A stretch of DNA of 45,101 bases, taken from Candidatus Nanopelagicales bacterium. GTDB lineage: Bacteria > Actinomycetota > Actinomycetes > S36-B12. The stretch spans positions 1-45,101 of the forward strand of contig JAURME010000072.1 of assembly GCA_030830865.1 (NCBI GenBank), in the 5' to 3' direction. The notes beneath the pieces are model-generated. The model worked only from the letters and a program-made list of their open reading frames with translations. It was not told the DNA's origin and did no database searches. Position numbers and translations under genes: made by a program. Positions within the stretch are counted from its first letter, which is position 1. Each line of letters opens with the position of its first letter. This document shows positions 9,069 to 18,286 of the stretch, piece by piece.

Positions 9069-12000
9069 TCACCCGAGACAGGCGGGGCCCAGCAGGGCCT
9101 TGAGGTCGCCATAGAGCGACGGGGACGGCGTCACCCGATAGCGGTCATCCAGCCTCAGGACCGTCGTCCTCGCACCACCCGTGAGGTGCAGGTGTACCTC
9201 CGTCGTGCCCGGGTGGGCCGAGAGCACGTCCTTGAGTCGCTCCACCAGTGGCGGGATGCAGCGCGATACCCCCATCGTGAGCCGGACCGGGCCGGTCCCC
9301 GCGTCGCTCAGGTCCGGCTGGGTGATCTCCATCGCGACCACGCGCACCCCATCGTCGTCGCTGCGGTCGACCCGGGCACGGACGAGGATCACGGCGTCGT
9401 CGACGAGCATCGTGCCGACAGATGCGTAGGCCTGGGGGAAGACCATGACCTCGACGGAACCTTCCAGATCCTCGAGGGTCACGATCGCCCACGGTGACCC
9501 CTGCTTAGTGGTCTTGCGCTGGACCGCGGTCACCAGGCCACCCAGCGTCACGACACTCCCGTCGGCCCGCTCATCGGCGAGCACAGCCGCGATGGTCCGG
9601 TCGGCGTGCTGGGCGAGCAGGTGCTCGGCGCCATGGAGTGGGTGGTCCGAGACATACAGGCCGAGCATCTCGCGCTCGTTCGCCAGCAGGATCGACTTCT
9701 CCCACTCCCCCACGGGGATCTCCTCGCGCGGCACGATCGCCTCGTCACCCTGGGCCTCGAGGCCGCCGAAGAGGTCGAACTGGCCGTGCGACTCCGCCCG
9801 CTTGATGTCGACCGCCGCGTCGACGACCTGCTCGTGGACGTGCACCAGGCCCTTGCGCGTGTGGCCGAGGGAGTCGAAGGCCCCGGACTTGATCAGCGAC
9901 TCGATGACGCGCTTGTTGCACACGGACGCGTCGACCTTGGCGATGAAGTCGTGAAAGTCCGCGAAGCGCCCCACGCGCCGGCGCGTGGCGATGATCGAGT
10001 CGACGACGTTGGTGCCCACGTTTCGCACGGCGGACAGGCCGAAGCGGATGTCACTGCCCCGCGGCGTGAAATCCGAGTCAGAGTCGTTGACGTCCGGCGG
10101 CAGCACCTTGATGCCCATGCGTCGGCACTCGTTGAGGTAGATGGCCGACTTGTCCTTGTCGTCCTTCACGCTCGTCAACAGGCCGGCCATGTACTCGGCC
10201 GGGTAGTTGGCCTTCAGGTAGGCCGTCCAGTAGGAGACCAGACCGTAGCCCGCGGTGTGCGCCTTGTTGAAGGCGTAGTCCGAGAACGGGACGAGGATGT
10301 CCCACAGCGTTCGGATGGCGTTGTCGGAGTATCCGTTCGCCTTCATGCCCTCACTGAAGGGCACGTACTCCTGGTCGAGAATCTCCTTCTTCTTCTTGCC
10401 CATCGCGCGACGCAGCAGGTCTGCTGCCCCGAGCGAGTACCCAGCGAGCTGCTGGGCGATCGCCATGACCTGCTCCTGGTACACGATCAGGCCGTACGTG
10501 TCGCCGAGGATGTCGGCAAGCGGCTCGGCAAGCTCCCGATGGATGGGGACCACCGACTTGCGGCCGTTCTTGCGGTCGGCGTAGTCATTGTGCGCGTTGG
10601 CGCCCATCGGCCCGGGTCGGTACAGGGCGAGGACGGCCGAGATGTCCTCGAAGTTGTCCGGCTGCATGGAGCGCAGCAGGGCGCGCATCGGGCCACCGTC
10701 CAACTGGAACACACCGAGGGTGTCTCCCCGCGTGAGCAGCTCATAGGTGGGGCGGTCGTCCAGGAGGAGCTCCTCCAGCACGATGGTCGTGCCCTGATTG
10801 GCCTCGATATGGCGCAGACAGTCATCGAGGACAGTGAGGTTGCGCAGGCCGAGGAAGTCCATCTTCAGCAGACCGAGGGCCTCACACGCCCCCATGTCGA
10901 ACTGCGTGATCACGGCACCGTCCTGCTCACGGCGCCACACGGGGATGACGTCGAGGAGCGGCTCACGGCAGAGGATGACCCCTGCGGCATGCACTCCGGG
11001 CTGGCGCTTCAGGCCCTCCAGGCCCTTGGCGGTGTCGACCACCTGACGGACCTCGGCCTCCGCCTCGTACAGGGCCCGGAACTCGGCCGCCTCGCCGTAG
11101 CGCGGGTTCGCAGGGTCGAAGACTCCCGTGAGGGAGATGTCCTTTCCCATGACCGAAGGCGGCATCGCCTTGGTGATCCGGTCACCGAGGGCGTAAGGGT
11201 GCCCGAGCACGCGGGCGCTGTCCTTGATGGCCGCCTTCGCCTTGATGGAGCCGTACGTGACGATCTGGGCGACTCGCTCCTCGCCGTACTTCTCGGTCGC
11301 GTAGCGGATCATGTCGCCACGGCGGCGTTCGTCGAAGTCCATGTCGATGTCGGGCATGGACACGCGCTCGGGATTCAGGAATCGCTCGAACAGCAGGCCG
11401 TGCTTCATCGGATCCAGTTCGGTGATGCCCAGCGCGTAGGCGATCATGGCCCCGGCGGCAGAGCCGCGGCCCGGGCCGACCCGGATACCATTCTCCTTCG
11501 CATAGCGGACGAGGTCGGCGGTGACGAGGAAGTAGCCGGGGAACCCCATCTGGATGATGACGCCGACCTCGTACTCGGCCTGCTTGCGGACATCGTCGGG
11601 GACGGCACCCTTGTAGCGGACCTGAAGGCCCCGCTCGACCTCCTTGACCAGCCAGGACTCCTCGGACTCCCCGTCAGGGACAGGGAACCGGGGCATGAGG
11701 TTGGCGCCCTCGGCGAACTCGACTCGACAGCGCTCGGCGATGAGAAGGGTGTTGTCACACGCCTCGGGCAGTTCGGACCACACCCGGCGCATCTCCGCCG
11801 CGGTCTTGACGTAGAAATCGCGAGCGTCGAAGCGGAAGCGCTTGGGGTCATCCATGGTCGTGCGGGTGCCGATGCACAGCAGGACGTCGTGGGTCTCAGC
11901 GTCGCCGGAGTGAACGTAGTGGAGGTCATTGGTGGCGACGAGCGGGAGATCCAGGGACTTCGCGATGCGGAGAAGATCCTCGCGGAAGCGCTGCTCGATG

Positions 12001-12605
12001 GCCAGACCGTGGTCCATGACCTCGACGAAGTAGTTGTCCTTGCCCAGGATGTCGCGGAAATCGGCCGCCGCGGCGAGGGCACGGTCATAGTTGCCGGCTT
12101 GCAGCCACCGGTTCACCTCGCCGCTGGGACACCCGGTGGTGCCGATCAGGCCCGAGCCGTGGCGCTCGAGGAGCTCGCGGTCGAAACGGGGCTTGAAGTA
12201 GTAGCCCTCGAGACTGGAGAGGGACGACAGCCGGAACAGGTTGTGCATGCCTGCCGTGTTCTCGGCCCAGAGCGTCATGTGCGTGTAGCTCTGTTTGCCG
12301 CGACCGGCATTGGAGTCGTCCGGGGTGGCCTCGTCGAAGCCGCCCCCGAAGTCGAACGGCCGGCGCTCGAACCTTCCCTGCGGCGCGTAGTAGCCCTCGA
12401 GGCCGATGATCGGATTGAGACCGCGCGCTGTGGCCTGCTTGTAGAAGTCGTAGGCGCCGTACAGGTTGCCGTGGTCGGTCATGGCCACCGCCGACATCCC
12501 CTGCCGCTCGACCTCGTCGAAGAGGTCGCTCAGCCGGGCCGCTCCGTCGAGCATGGAGTACTCCGTGTGCACATGGAGGTGCACGAAGTCCTCAGACGGG
12601 GGCAT
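9069..12605 (-). CDS. dnaE: DNA polymerase III alpha subunit
   Basis: 1178 aa replicative polymerase of the C family. The N-terminal PHP domain starts FVHLHVHTEYSMLDG and continues with MTDHGNLYG; its metal-binding His/Asp residues look intact, as in actinobacterial DnaE1 where the PHP domain proofreads. The polymerase site has PDIDMDFDERRR near residues 416-427 with the two catalytic Asp residues. A C-terminal OB-fold region (VVTLGGLVTAVQRK) follows the helix-hairpin-helix part. It is uninterrupted, with no intein. The ATG has no strong Shine-Dalgarno but a TAGGGT at 6 nt. Confidence 0.98.
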   Translation of the reverse strand: MPPSEDFVHLHVHTEYSMLDGAARLSDLFDEVERQGMSAVAMTDHGNLYGAYDFYKQATARGLNPIIGLEGYYAPQGRFERRPFDFGGGFDEATPDDSNAGRGKQSYTHMTLWAENTAGMHNLFRLSSLSSLEGYYFKPRFDRELLERHGSGLIGTTGCPSGEVNRWLQAGNYDRALAAAADFRDILGKDNYFVEVMDHGLAIEQRFREDLLRIAKSLDLPLVATNDLHYVHSGDAETHDVLLCIGTRTTMDDPKRFRFDARDFYVKTAAEMRRVWSELPEACDNTLLIAERCRVEFAEGANLMPRFPVPDGESEESWLVKEVERGLQVRYKGAVPDDVRKQAEYEVGVIIQMGFPGYFLVTADLVRYAKENGIRVGPGRGSAAGAMIAYALGITELDPMKHGLLFERFLNPERVSMPDIDMDFDERRRGDMIRYATEKYGEERVAQIVTYGSIKAKAAIKDSARVLGHPYALGDRITKAMPPSVMGKDISLTGVFDPANPRYGEAAEFRALYEAEAEVRQVVDTAKGLEGLKRQPGVHAAGVILCREPLLDVIPVWRREQDGAVITQFDMGACEALGLLKMDFLGLRNLTVLDDCLRHIEANQGTTIVLEELLLDDRPTYELLTRGDTLGVFQLDGGPMRALLRSMQPDNFEDISAVLALYRPGPMGANAHNDYADRKNGRKSVVPIHRELAEPLADILGDTYGLIVYQEQVMAIAQQLAGYSLGAADLLRRAMGKKKKEILDQEYVPFSEGMKANGYSDNAIRTLWDILVPFSDYAFNKAHTAGYGLVSYWTAYLKANYPAEYMAGLLTSVKDDKDKSAIYLNECRRMGIKVLPPDVNDSDSDFTPRGSDIRFGLSAVRNVGTNVVDSIIATRRRVGRFADFHDFIAKVDASVCNKRVIESLIKSGAFDSLGHTRKGLVHVHEQVVDAAVDIKRAESHGQFDLFGGLEAQGDEAIVPREEIPVGEWEKSILLANEREMLGLYVSDHPLHGAEHLLAQHADRTIAAVLADERADGSVVTLGGLVTAVQRKTTKQGSPWAIVTLEDLEGSVEVMVFPQAYASVGTMLVDDAVILVRARVDRSDDDGVRVVAMEITQPDLSDAGTGPVRLTMGVSRCIPPLVERLKDVLSAHPGTTEVHLHLTGGARTTVLRLDDRYRVTPSPSLYGDLKALLGPACLG

Positions 12606-12611
12606 GTCCCC

Positions 12612-12617
12612 ACCCTA
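12612..12617 (-). promoter_or_regulatory. -10 element of a probable leaderless dnaE promoter
   Basis: TAGGGT on the minus strand, then 6 nt (GGGGAC), then the dnaE ATG. It sits in the 114-bp gap after rluD, the only place for a dnaE promoter. AGGG within it could also be read as a weak ribosome site, so this single case is ambiguous on its own. Confidence 0.55.
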
Positions 12618-12719
12618 ACTTTCCGGGCCGACAAACTCCGGCGCCATCCCGGGGTCCAGACGGTCCCGCGACGCCATGGCCGCCGCGGATCGCCTCACCC
12701 TGCTCGAACGCCTCAGCCG

Positions 12720-13640
12720 TCACACTCCGTCCCGAAGTCGATCGAGGGCGACGGACAGATCCTCGGGGTAGTCGCTCTCGATCGTGACGCGCTCACCCGT
12801 GCGCGGATGGTCGAAGGACAGGCTCCTGGCGTGGAGCCACTGTCGCGTCAGCCCGAGCCGGCGGGCGAGATCCGGGTCGGCGCCGTAGGTGAGGTCGCCC
12901 GCGCAGGGATGCCGCAGGGCGGACATGTGGACGCGAATCTGATGGGTGCGACCGGTCTCGAGGTGGATCTCCAGCAACGACGCACGCGGGAAGGCCTCGA
13001 GGGTGTCGTAATGGGTGACGGACGGCTTGCCGTCACTGACGACGGCCCACTTGTAGTCATGCTGGGGATGCCGCCCGACCGGGGCGTCCACCGTGCCGCT
13101 GAGCGGATCGCAGTGGCCTTGAACGACGGCGTGGTAGACCTTGTCGACGGTGCGGTCCTTGAACTGCCGCTTCAGACTGGTGTAAGCCTCCTCGCTCTTC
13201 GCCACAGCCATGACCCCCGAGGTTCCCACGTCGAGTCGATGGACGATCCCCTGTCGCTCCGCCGCCCCCGATGTGCTGACCCGGTAGCCCGCCGCGGCAA
13301 GACCGCCGACCACGGTGGGCCCGGTCCAGCCCGGGCTCGGATGGGCAGCCACGCCCACGGGCTTGTCGACGACCACGACGTCGTCATCGTCGTAGAGGAT
13401 GCGCATTCCGGGCACCGGCTCGGCAACCACGGGGTCGCCCACCGCGGGCTCGCGAAGGTCCAGCGTGAGCATCGCTCCGGTCAGGACCCGGTCGGACTTG
13501 GCCGCCGGGCGGCCGTCGAGCAGGACCGCACCCTCGGCAACGAGCTCGGCAGCACGGGATCGGGACAGTCCCAGCATTCGAGTGAGTGCGACATCGAGTC
13601 GCTCACCATCGAGCCCCTCCGGGACGGGGAGGGTTCTCAC
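12720..13640 (-). CDS. rluD: RluD-type 23S rRNA pseudouridine synthase
   Basis: 306 aa. An N-terminal S4 RNA-binding domain ([25 protein letters not shown]) is followed by the RsuA/RluA catalytic domain. The catalytic Asp is D137 in [12 protein letters not shown]. It modifies uridines in large-subunit rRNA; which positions cannot be read here. GTG 13640 overlaps the lspA stop by 4 bp (GTGA), so it is the second gene of an lspA-rluD pair. The pairing lspA-rluD-dnaE is usual in actinomycetes. Confidence 0.95.
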   Translation of the reverse strand: MRTLPVPEGLDGERLDVALTRMLGLSRSRAAELVAEGAVLLDGRPAAKSDRVLTGAMLTLDLREPAVGDPVVAEPVPGMRILYDDDDVVVVDKPVGVAAHPSPGWTGPTVVGGLAAAGYRVSTSGAAERQGIVHRLDVGTSGVMAVAKSEEAYTSLKRQFKDRTVDKVYHAVVQGHCDPLSGTVDAPVGRHPQHDYKWAVVSDGKPSVTHYDTLEAFPRASLLEIHLETGRTHQIRVHMSALRHPCAGDLTYGADPDLARRLGLTRQWLHARSLSFDHPRTGERVTIESDYPEDLSVALDRLRDGV

Positions 13641-14215
13641 GAACGGCCGCCGTTGAGGTCGATGCCTCGCAGCGCCAGCAGGACCATGAGGGCGGCTGAG
13701 CAGGTGATGAACATGTCCGCGACGTTGAACACCGCGAAGTTGGGCAGTTGGATGAAGTCCACGACATAGCCCAGTCCCGGTCCGGGAGGGCGGGTGACCC
13801 GGTCGATGAGGTTGCCGAGGAGCCCTCCGAGGAGCCCGCCGAGGGCCACGGCCCAGGCGATGCTCCCCAGTCGGCGTGAGGTCCGCAGGATGAAGGCGGC
13901 AACGACCACGGCGACGATCGAGAAGATCCACGTGTATCCGACGCCGATCGAGAATGCTGCTCCGGTGTTCTCGACGTACGTGAACTTCAGCAGGCCTCCG
14001 AGCAGGACGATCGGACCCTCACCGGACTCGATGCGAGGACGGATCGAAGTCACCACCCAGTACTTGACGAGCTGGTCGAGGACGACCGCACCGAGGGCGA
14101 CCAGGGCGAGCGCGGTGAGGCACCGTCGACGCTGACGCGGGTCGGGCGTCGCCGGGGGCTGCTGACCGGCATCCGACGCCTCGACGCTGTCCGCGGATGG
14201 GCTGCTCTCGGTCAC
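13637..14215 (-). CDS. lspA: Lipoprotein signal peptidase (signal peptidase II)
   Basis: 192 aa aspartic membrane protease. It cleaves lipoprotein signal peptides ahead of the lipidated cysteine; the two lipoproteins at the right of this window are possible substrates. Four membrane spans are visible; the catalytic pair is D138 (GNLIDRV) and D167 (FNVADMFI), and VENTGAAFS is present near 81-89. The N-terminus carries about 30 extra polar residues. The start is GTG 14215 with TAGGGT exactly 6 nt upstream. Confidence 0.96.
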   Translation of the reverse strand: MTESSPSADSVEASDAGQQPPATPDPRQRRRCLTALALVALGAVVLDQLVKYWVVTSIRPRIESGEGPIVLLGGLLKFTYVENTGAAFSIGVGYTWIFSIVAVVVAAFILRTSRRLGSIAWAVALGGLLGGLLGNLIDRVTRPPGPGLGYVVDFIQLPNFAVFNVADMFITCSAALMVLLALRGIDLNGGRS

Positions 14216-14221
14216 CGGGCC

Positions 14222-14227
14222 ACCCTA
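14222..14227 (-). promoter_or_regulatory. -10 element of a probable leaderless lspA promoter
   Basis: TAGGGT on the minus strand, then 6 nt (GGCCCG), then the GTG of lspA. It lies in the 56-bp gap after the DksA-like gene and has the same geometry as the elements before dnaE and hisD. Confidence 0.55.
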
Positions 14228-14271
14228 TGCGGGTCAACCCCGGTTGCCGGCGGTGGCCGCCGGCGACCCGA

Positions 14272-14949
14272 TCAGAGGAGGCGCTCTTCCGCGGCCTTGC
14301 AGGTCACGCACAGGGTTGCGCGCGGGAAGGCCTGGAGCCTGTACTTGCCGACCGCGTTGCCGCAGGCCTCGCAGATGCCGTAGGTCCCCGCGTCCAGCCG
14401 CTGCAATGCGTGCTCGACCTGCTCGACCATGCTGCGGGCGTTGTTGGCCAGCGACATCTCGTGCTCGCGCTCGAAGGTCTTGCTCCCCGCGTCGGCCTGA
14501 TCGTCACCGGCTCCGTCCCCGGAGTCCCGGATGAGGTCCGCCAAACCCTCCTCAGCCGTCGCGAGCTCTGCGAGCAGGCGTTCGTGCTCCTCCTCCAACT
14601 GGCCACGGACAGCCTTCAGCTCCTTGGCGGTCCAGGGTGTCTCGTCCTCACGGACCCGGAGCTTCGGAGGGGCCTTCCGGATGGGGAGCGAGCTCTTCTT
14701 GGCCGGGGCCGCCTTCTTGGCCGGAGCCGCCTTCTTGGCAACCTTCTTGGCCGGAGCCGCCTTCTTCGCGGCCTTCTTGGCCGGGGCGGCCTTCTTGGCC
14801 GGAGCCGCCTTCTTCACGACCTTCTTGGCCGGGGCGGCCTTCTTGGCCGGAGCCGCCTTCTTCACGACCTTCTTGGCCGGAGCCGCCTTCTTCGCGGCCT
14901 TCTTGGCCGGAGCGGCCTTCTTCGCGGCCTTCTTCACGACCTTGGCCAT
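14272..14949 (-). CDS. TraR/DksA-type zinc-finger protein with a lysine-alanine tail
   Basis: 225 aa. Residues 3-85 are a histone H1-like basic tail with nine AAPAKK units. Residues 106-180 form a helical coiled-coil region, and a C4 zinc finger follows (C193, C196, C214, C217). The C-terminal part matches the actinobacterial TraR/DksA family. DksA acts in the RNA polymerase secondary channel; whether this member does so is unknown. The tail probably binds nucleic acid, which is an inference from its charge. ATG 14949 has an AGGGGA ribosome site. It is divergent from ileS across 193 bp; a minus-strand TAGCAT at 15038-15043 is a possible -10. Confidence 0.9.
   Translation of the reverse strand: MAKVVKKAAKKAAPAKKAAKKAAPAKKVVKKAAPAKKAAPAKKVVKKAAPAKKAAPAKKAAKKAAPAKKVAKKAAPAKKAAPAKKSSLPIRKAPPKLRVREDETPWTAKELKAVRGQLEEEHERLLAELATAEEGLADLIRDSGDGAGDDQADAGSKTFEREHEMSLANNARSMVEQVEHALQRLDAGTYGICEACGNAVGKYRLQAFPRATLCVTCKAAEERLL
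14695..14943 (-). repeat. Low-complexity coding repeat for nine AAPAKK units
   Basis: Tandem, irregular repeats of about 18-48 bp (GCTCCGGCCAAGAAG-type units on the minus strand) encode residues 3-85 of the DksA-like protein. The units alternate AAKK, VVKK and VAKK linkers. It is inside the gene, in frame throughout, and prone to copy-number change. Confidence 0.9.
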
Positions 14950-15079
14950 GAGATCCCCTGTCCCTGCGCCCGTCGTGCGCGCGCACGTTGGTGGGGCGGG
15001 CCGGTCTGGGAGACAGCCCGCCTTGCGTATCCGCCGAATGCTAGGGGTATGTCGACTCGGCGCGACGGAGCCGCGCCGA

Positions 15080-15085
15080 TATCCT
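15080..15085 (+). promoter_or_regulatory. Possible -10 element of ileS
   Basis: TATCCT in the 193-bp divergent region, 57 nt before the ileS ATG. No convincing -35 at 16-18 nt. If used, the leader would be about 50 nt, with a CGGAGG ribosome site at 15133-15138. That is too short for a T-box riboswitch, and no T-box sequence was found. Confidence 0.3.
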
Positions 15086-15142
15086 GACGAGCCGAACCGG
15101 CGGCCATCCGCCGACCCGCCCGCCAGATCACCCGGAGGCTGC

Positions 15143-18100
15143 ATGTACCGCGCCGTGCCAGCGCAGGTCGATCTTCCTGCCCTGGAGCACGAGGTGCTGG
15201 CGATGTGGGATGACGAGGATGTCTTCGCCGAGTCCGTCCGACAGGCCGAGGGTCGGCCTCTCTGGGTCTTCTACGAGGGTCCGCCGACGGCCAACGGCAC
15301 GCCCGGCACGCACCACGTCGAGGCCCGCGTGTTCAAGGACGTCTTCCCCCGCTACCGGACGATGAAGGGCTACTACGTCCCCCGCAGTGCCGGCTGGGAC
15401 TGCCACGGTCTCCCCGTCGAGCTCGCCGTCGAGAAGGAGCTCGGCTTCACCGGGAAGCAGGACATCGAGGAGTACGGAGTCGCTGAGTTCAACGCCAAGT
15501 GCCGCGAGTCCGTCCTGCGCCATGTCGACGAGTTCACCGACATGACCCGTCGGATGGGCTACTGGGTCGACTTCGACGGGGCCTACTGGACGATGGACAA
15601 GGACTACGTCCAGAGCGTGTGGTGGTCGTTGAAGCAGATCTTCGACAAGGGCCTGCTCTCCCAGGACCATCGCGTCGCCCCCTACTGCCCTCGCTGCGGC
15701 ACGGGCCTGTCAGATCACGAGCTGGCGCAGGGCTATGAGACCGTCGTCGACCCGTCGGTCTACGTGCGCTTCCCGGTTCGCGCGGACGAGGACCTCGCCA
15801 AGCGCCACCCTGGACTGTCCCTGCTCGTGTGGACGACGACCCCCTGGACCCTCGTCTCCAATACGGCCGTCGCGGTGAAGCCCGACGCCACCTACGCCGT
15901 CGTGCGCACCGCGGACGGCGAGACCCTGCTCGTCGCCGAAGAGCTCGCCCCGGCTCTGTTCGGCGAGGACCACACCGTCCTGGAGACCTTTCCGGGAACC
16001 GCGTTGGAGCGGGTGCGGTACGAGCGGCCGTTCGACTACGTGGATATCCCGGATGCGCACTTCATCCTGCTGGCCGATTACGTCACCACGGACGACGGCA
16101 CCGGCCTCGTGCACCAGGCGCCCGCCTTCGGTGCCGATGACCTCGTGACCTGCCGCCGCTACGACCTTCCGGTCGTCAACCCGGTGCGCCCCGATGGGCA
16201 CTTCGCGTCGGACGTCCCCGTCGTTGGCGACATGTTCTTCAAGAAGGCCGACGAGACCCTCATCGCCGACCTCGAGCAGCGTGGGCTCATGTTTCGGCAT
16301 GTGCCCTACGAGCACGCCTACCCGCACTGCTGGCGCTGCCACACGCCGCTCATCTACTACGCGCAGCCCTCGTGGTACATCCGCACCACGGCCCGCAAGG
16401 AGCAACTGCTCGCCGAGAACGAGAACACGAACTGGTTCCCGGACACGATCAAGTGGGGTCGCTACGGCGATTGGCTCACCAACAACGTCGACTGGGCACT
16501 GTCCCGCAACCGCTACTGGGGCACCCCGTTGCCGATCTGGCGCTGTCCCGACGATCACCTGGTCGCAGTCGGCTCCCTCGCCGAGCTGAGTGAGCTCGCC
16601 GGTCGGGACGTCACCGACACCGATCCGCATCGTCCCTATGTCGACGACATCACGATCCCCTGCCCGACCTGCGGCGCCGAGGCGCACCGGGTCCCCGAGG
16701 TCATCGACGGCTGGTACGACTCCGGGTCGATGCCGTTCGCCGCCCTCGGCTATCCGCATAGGAACGCGGACGCCTTCGCGCAGCAGTTTCCCGCGGACTT
16801 CATCTGCGAGGCCATCGACCAGACGCGCGGGTGGTTCTACACCCTCATGGCGGTCAACACCCTGGTGTTCGACCAGTCCTCCTACCGCAACGTCGTGTGC
16901 CTTGGCCACATCCTCGACGAGGACGGCCGCAAGATGAGCAAGCATCTGGGCAATGTGCTCGCGCCGATCCCCCTGATGGACGAGCACGGCGCCGATGCCC
17001 TGCGCTGGTTCATGCTGGCGAGCGGGTCGCCCTGGCAGGCCAGGCGTGTCGGCCACACCGCGATCGCCGACGTGGTCCGCAAGACGCTGCTGACGTACTG
17101 GAACACCGTCTCGTTCCAGTCGCTCTACGCCCGGACGGCCGGCTGGGAGCCCGCGGCAGGTGCGCCGGCGCCGGCGGACCGTCCAGTGATCGACCGTTGG
17201 GTGCTGTCCGAGGCCCAGCAGATGGCCCACGAGGTGGACCTCGCACTGGAGTCATTCGACACGCAACGCGCCGGTCGCCTGCTGTCATCCTTCGTCGACG
17301 ATTTGTCCAACTGGTACGTGCGGCGATCGCGTCGCCGCTTCTGGGACGGCGATCCCGCAGCCCTCGCCACCCTGCACGAGGCTCTCCGGACCGTCACACT
17401 CTGCCTCGCACCCTTCACGCCCTTCATCAGCGAACGGGTGTGGCAGGACCTCTTCCGACCGACCGAGGCCGATGCCCCGCGCAGCGTCCACCTGGCCCCC
17501 TGGCCGGCCTGGAGGCCGGAACTCGTCGACGAGCAACTGAGTGCACAGATGGACCTGGTCCGACGCCTGGTGGAACTCGGCCGAGCCGCTCGCGCGACGG
17601 CCACGGTGCGCACCAGACAACCCCTGCGGCGCGCACTGGTGTCCGCTCCGGGGTGGTCCGCACTTCCGGACGACCTCCGAGGCCAGATCGCCGAGGAGCT
17701 CAACGTACTGACCCTGGAGTCCCTCGGCGAGGAGTCCGCGGGCCTGGTCGATGTCAGCGCCAAGGCGAACTTCCGATCCCTGGGCCGGCGCTACGCGAAG
17801 CAGACTCCCCTCGTCGCCGAGGCCATCGCCGCAGCCGATCCCGCAGGGCTCGCTACGGCTCTCCGGTCCGGAGGGACCGTGACCATCGAGGTGCCGGAGG
17901 TCGGCTCCGTCGAGATCACCGACGAGGACGTCGTCGTGACGGAGACCCCGCGTGAGGGATGGGCCGTGGTCACGGAAGGGGGTGAGAGTGTCGCCCTCGA
18001 CCTCAAGATCGACGAGGAACTGCGGCGAGCCGGCGTCGCGCGCGAGCTCGTCCGGGCACTTCAGGAGGGTCGCAAGACGGCAGGCCTGGAGGTGTCCGAT

Positions 18101-18271
18101 CGGATCCTCGTCCGGTGGGCGACGGACGACCCCGACATCGTCCGGACCATCAACGACCATCGCGATCTCATCGCCGCAGAGGTCCTGGCGAGCTCCTTCG
18201 AGGAGGGCGACGGTGAAGGCTCCACTATCGAGACGGACCTGCCCGTCACCCTCGTGATCCAGCGGGCCTGA
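15143..18271 (+). CDS. ileS: Isoleucyl-tRNA synthetase, IleRS2-like, with GTHH in place of HxGH
   Basis: 1042 aa class-I synthetase of the long, eukaryote-like type common in actinobacteria. It charges tRNA(Ile). The KMSK loop is normal (KMSKH, 597-601). The other signature is not: after PPTANGTP the sequence is G55-T56-H57-H58, so the first and third positions of HxGH are exchanged. The CP1 editing domain (TTPWTLVSNTAVAV near 233) and a C-terminal anticodon-binding region are present. ATG 15143 is chosen for its GGAGG site and because upstream codons are antisense to the DksA-like gene. It is convergent with divIVA, with 15 bp between stops. Confidence 0.97.
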   Translation: MYRAVPAQVDLPALEHEVLAMWDDEDVFAESVRQAEGRPLWVFYEGPPTANGTPGTHHVEARVFKDVFPRYRTMKGYYVPRSAGWDCHGLPVELAVEKELGFTGKQDIEEYGVAEFNAKCRESVLRHVDEFTDMTRRMGYWVDFDGAYWTMDKDYVQSVWWSLKQIFDKGLLSQDHRVAPYCPRCGTGLSDHELAQGYETVVDPSVYVRFPVRADEDLAKRHPGLSLLVWTTTPWTLVSNTAVAVKPDATYAVVRTADGETLLVAEELAPALFGEDHTVLETFPGTALERVRYERPFDYVDIPDAHFILLADYVTTDDGTGLVHQAPAFGADDLVTCRRYDLPVVNPVRPDGHFASDVPVVGDMFFKKADETLIADLEQRGLMFRHVPYEHAYPHCWRCHTPLIYYAQPSWYIRTTARKEQLLAENENTNWFPDTIKWGRYGDWLTNNVDWALSRNRYWGTPLPIWRCPDDHLVAVGSLAELSELAGRDVTDTDPHRPYVDDITIPCPTCGAEAHRVPEVIDGWYDSGSMPFAALGYPHRNADAFAQQFPADFICEAIDQTRGWFYTLMAVNTLVFDQSSYRNVVCLGHILDEDGRKMSKHLGNVLAPIPLMDEHGADALRWFMLASGSPWQARRVGHTAIADVVRKTLLTYWNTVSFQSLYARTAGWEPAAGAPAPADRPVIDRWVLSEAQQMAHEVDLALESFDTQRAGRLLSSFVDDLSNWYVRRSRRRFWDGDPAALATLHEALRTVTLCLAPFTPFISERVWQDLFRPTEADAPRSVHLAPWPAWRPELVDEQLSAQMDLVRRLVELGRAARATATVRTRQPLRRALVSAPGWSALPDDLRGQIAEELNVLTLESLGEESAGLVDVSAKANFRSLGRRYAKQTPLVAEAIAAADPAGLATALRSGGTVTIEVPEVGSVEITDEDVVVTETPREGWAVVTEGGESVALDLKIDEELRRAGVARELVRALQEGRKTAGLEVSDRILVRWATDDPDIVRTINDHRDLIAAEVLASSFEEGDGEGSTIETDLPVTLVIQRA

Positions 18272-18286
18272 TCCCCGAGGCTCTCG

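Noticed and set aside
9606-13769. A 1387-codon open frame on the plus strand opposite dnaE and rluD
   Set aside because: It is antisense to strongly supported genes. Long open frames in the complement are expected in GC-rich coding DNA, and the translation shows no family motif.
14695-14943. Repeats resembling a CRISPR array
   Set aside because: The units are short, unequal, without unique spacers and read in frame as AAPAKK; they are coding.
14531-15142. Upstream extension of the ileS frame
   Set aside because: It is antisense to the DksA-like gene, including its lysine repeats. IleS has a good ribosome site at ATG 15143 and starts there at the family N-terminus.
14950-15142. T-box riboswitch before ileS
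   Set aside because: No T-box consensus or specifier stem could be found, and the likely leader is only about 50 nt.
15710-17230. A 506-codon minus-strand frame inside ileS
   Set aside because: Shadow of ileS; low-complexity composition rich in Gly, Val, Asp and Arg and no recognisable domain.
18272-18286. Terminator between ileS and divIVA
   Set aside because: Only 15 bp separate the stops and no stem-loop is seen.
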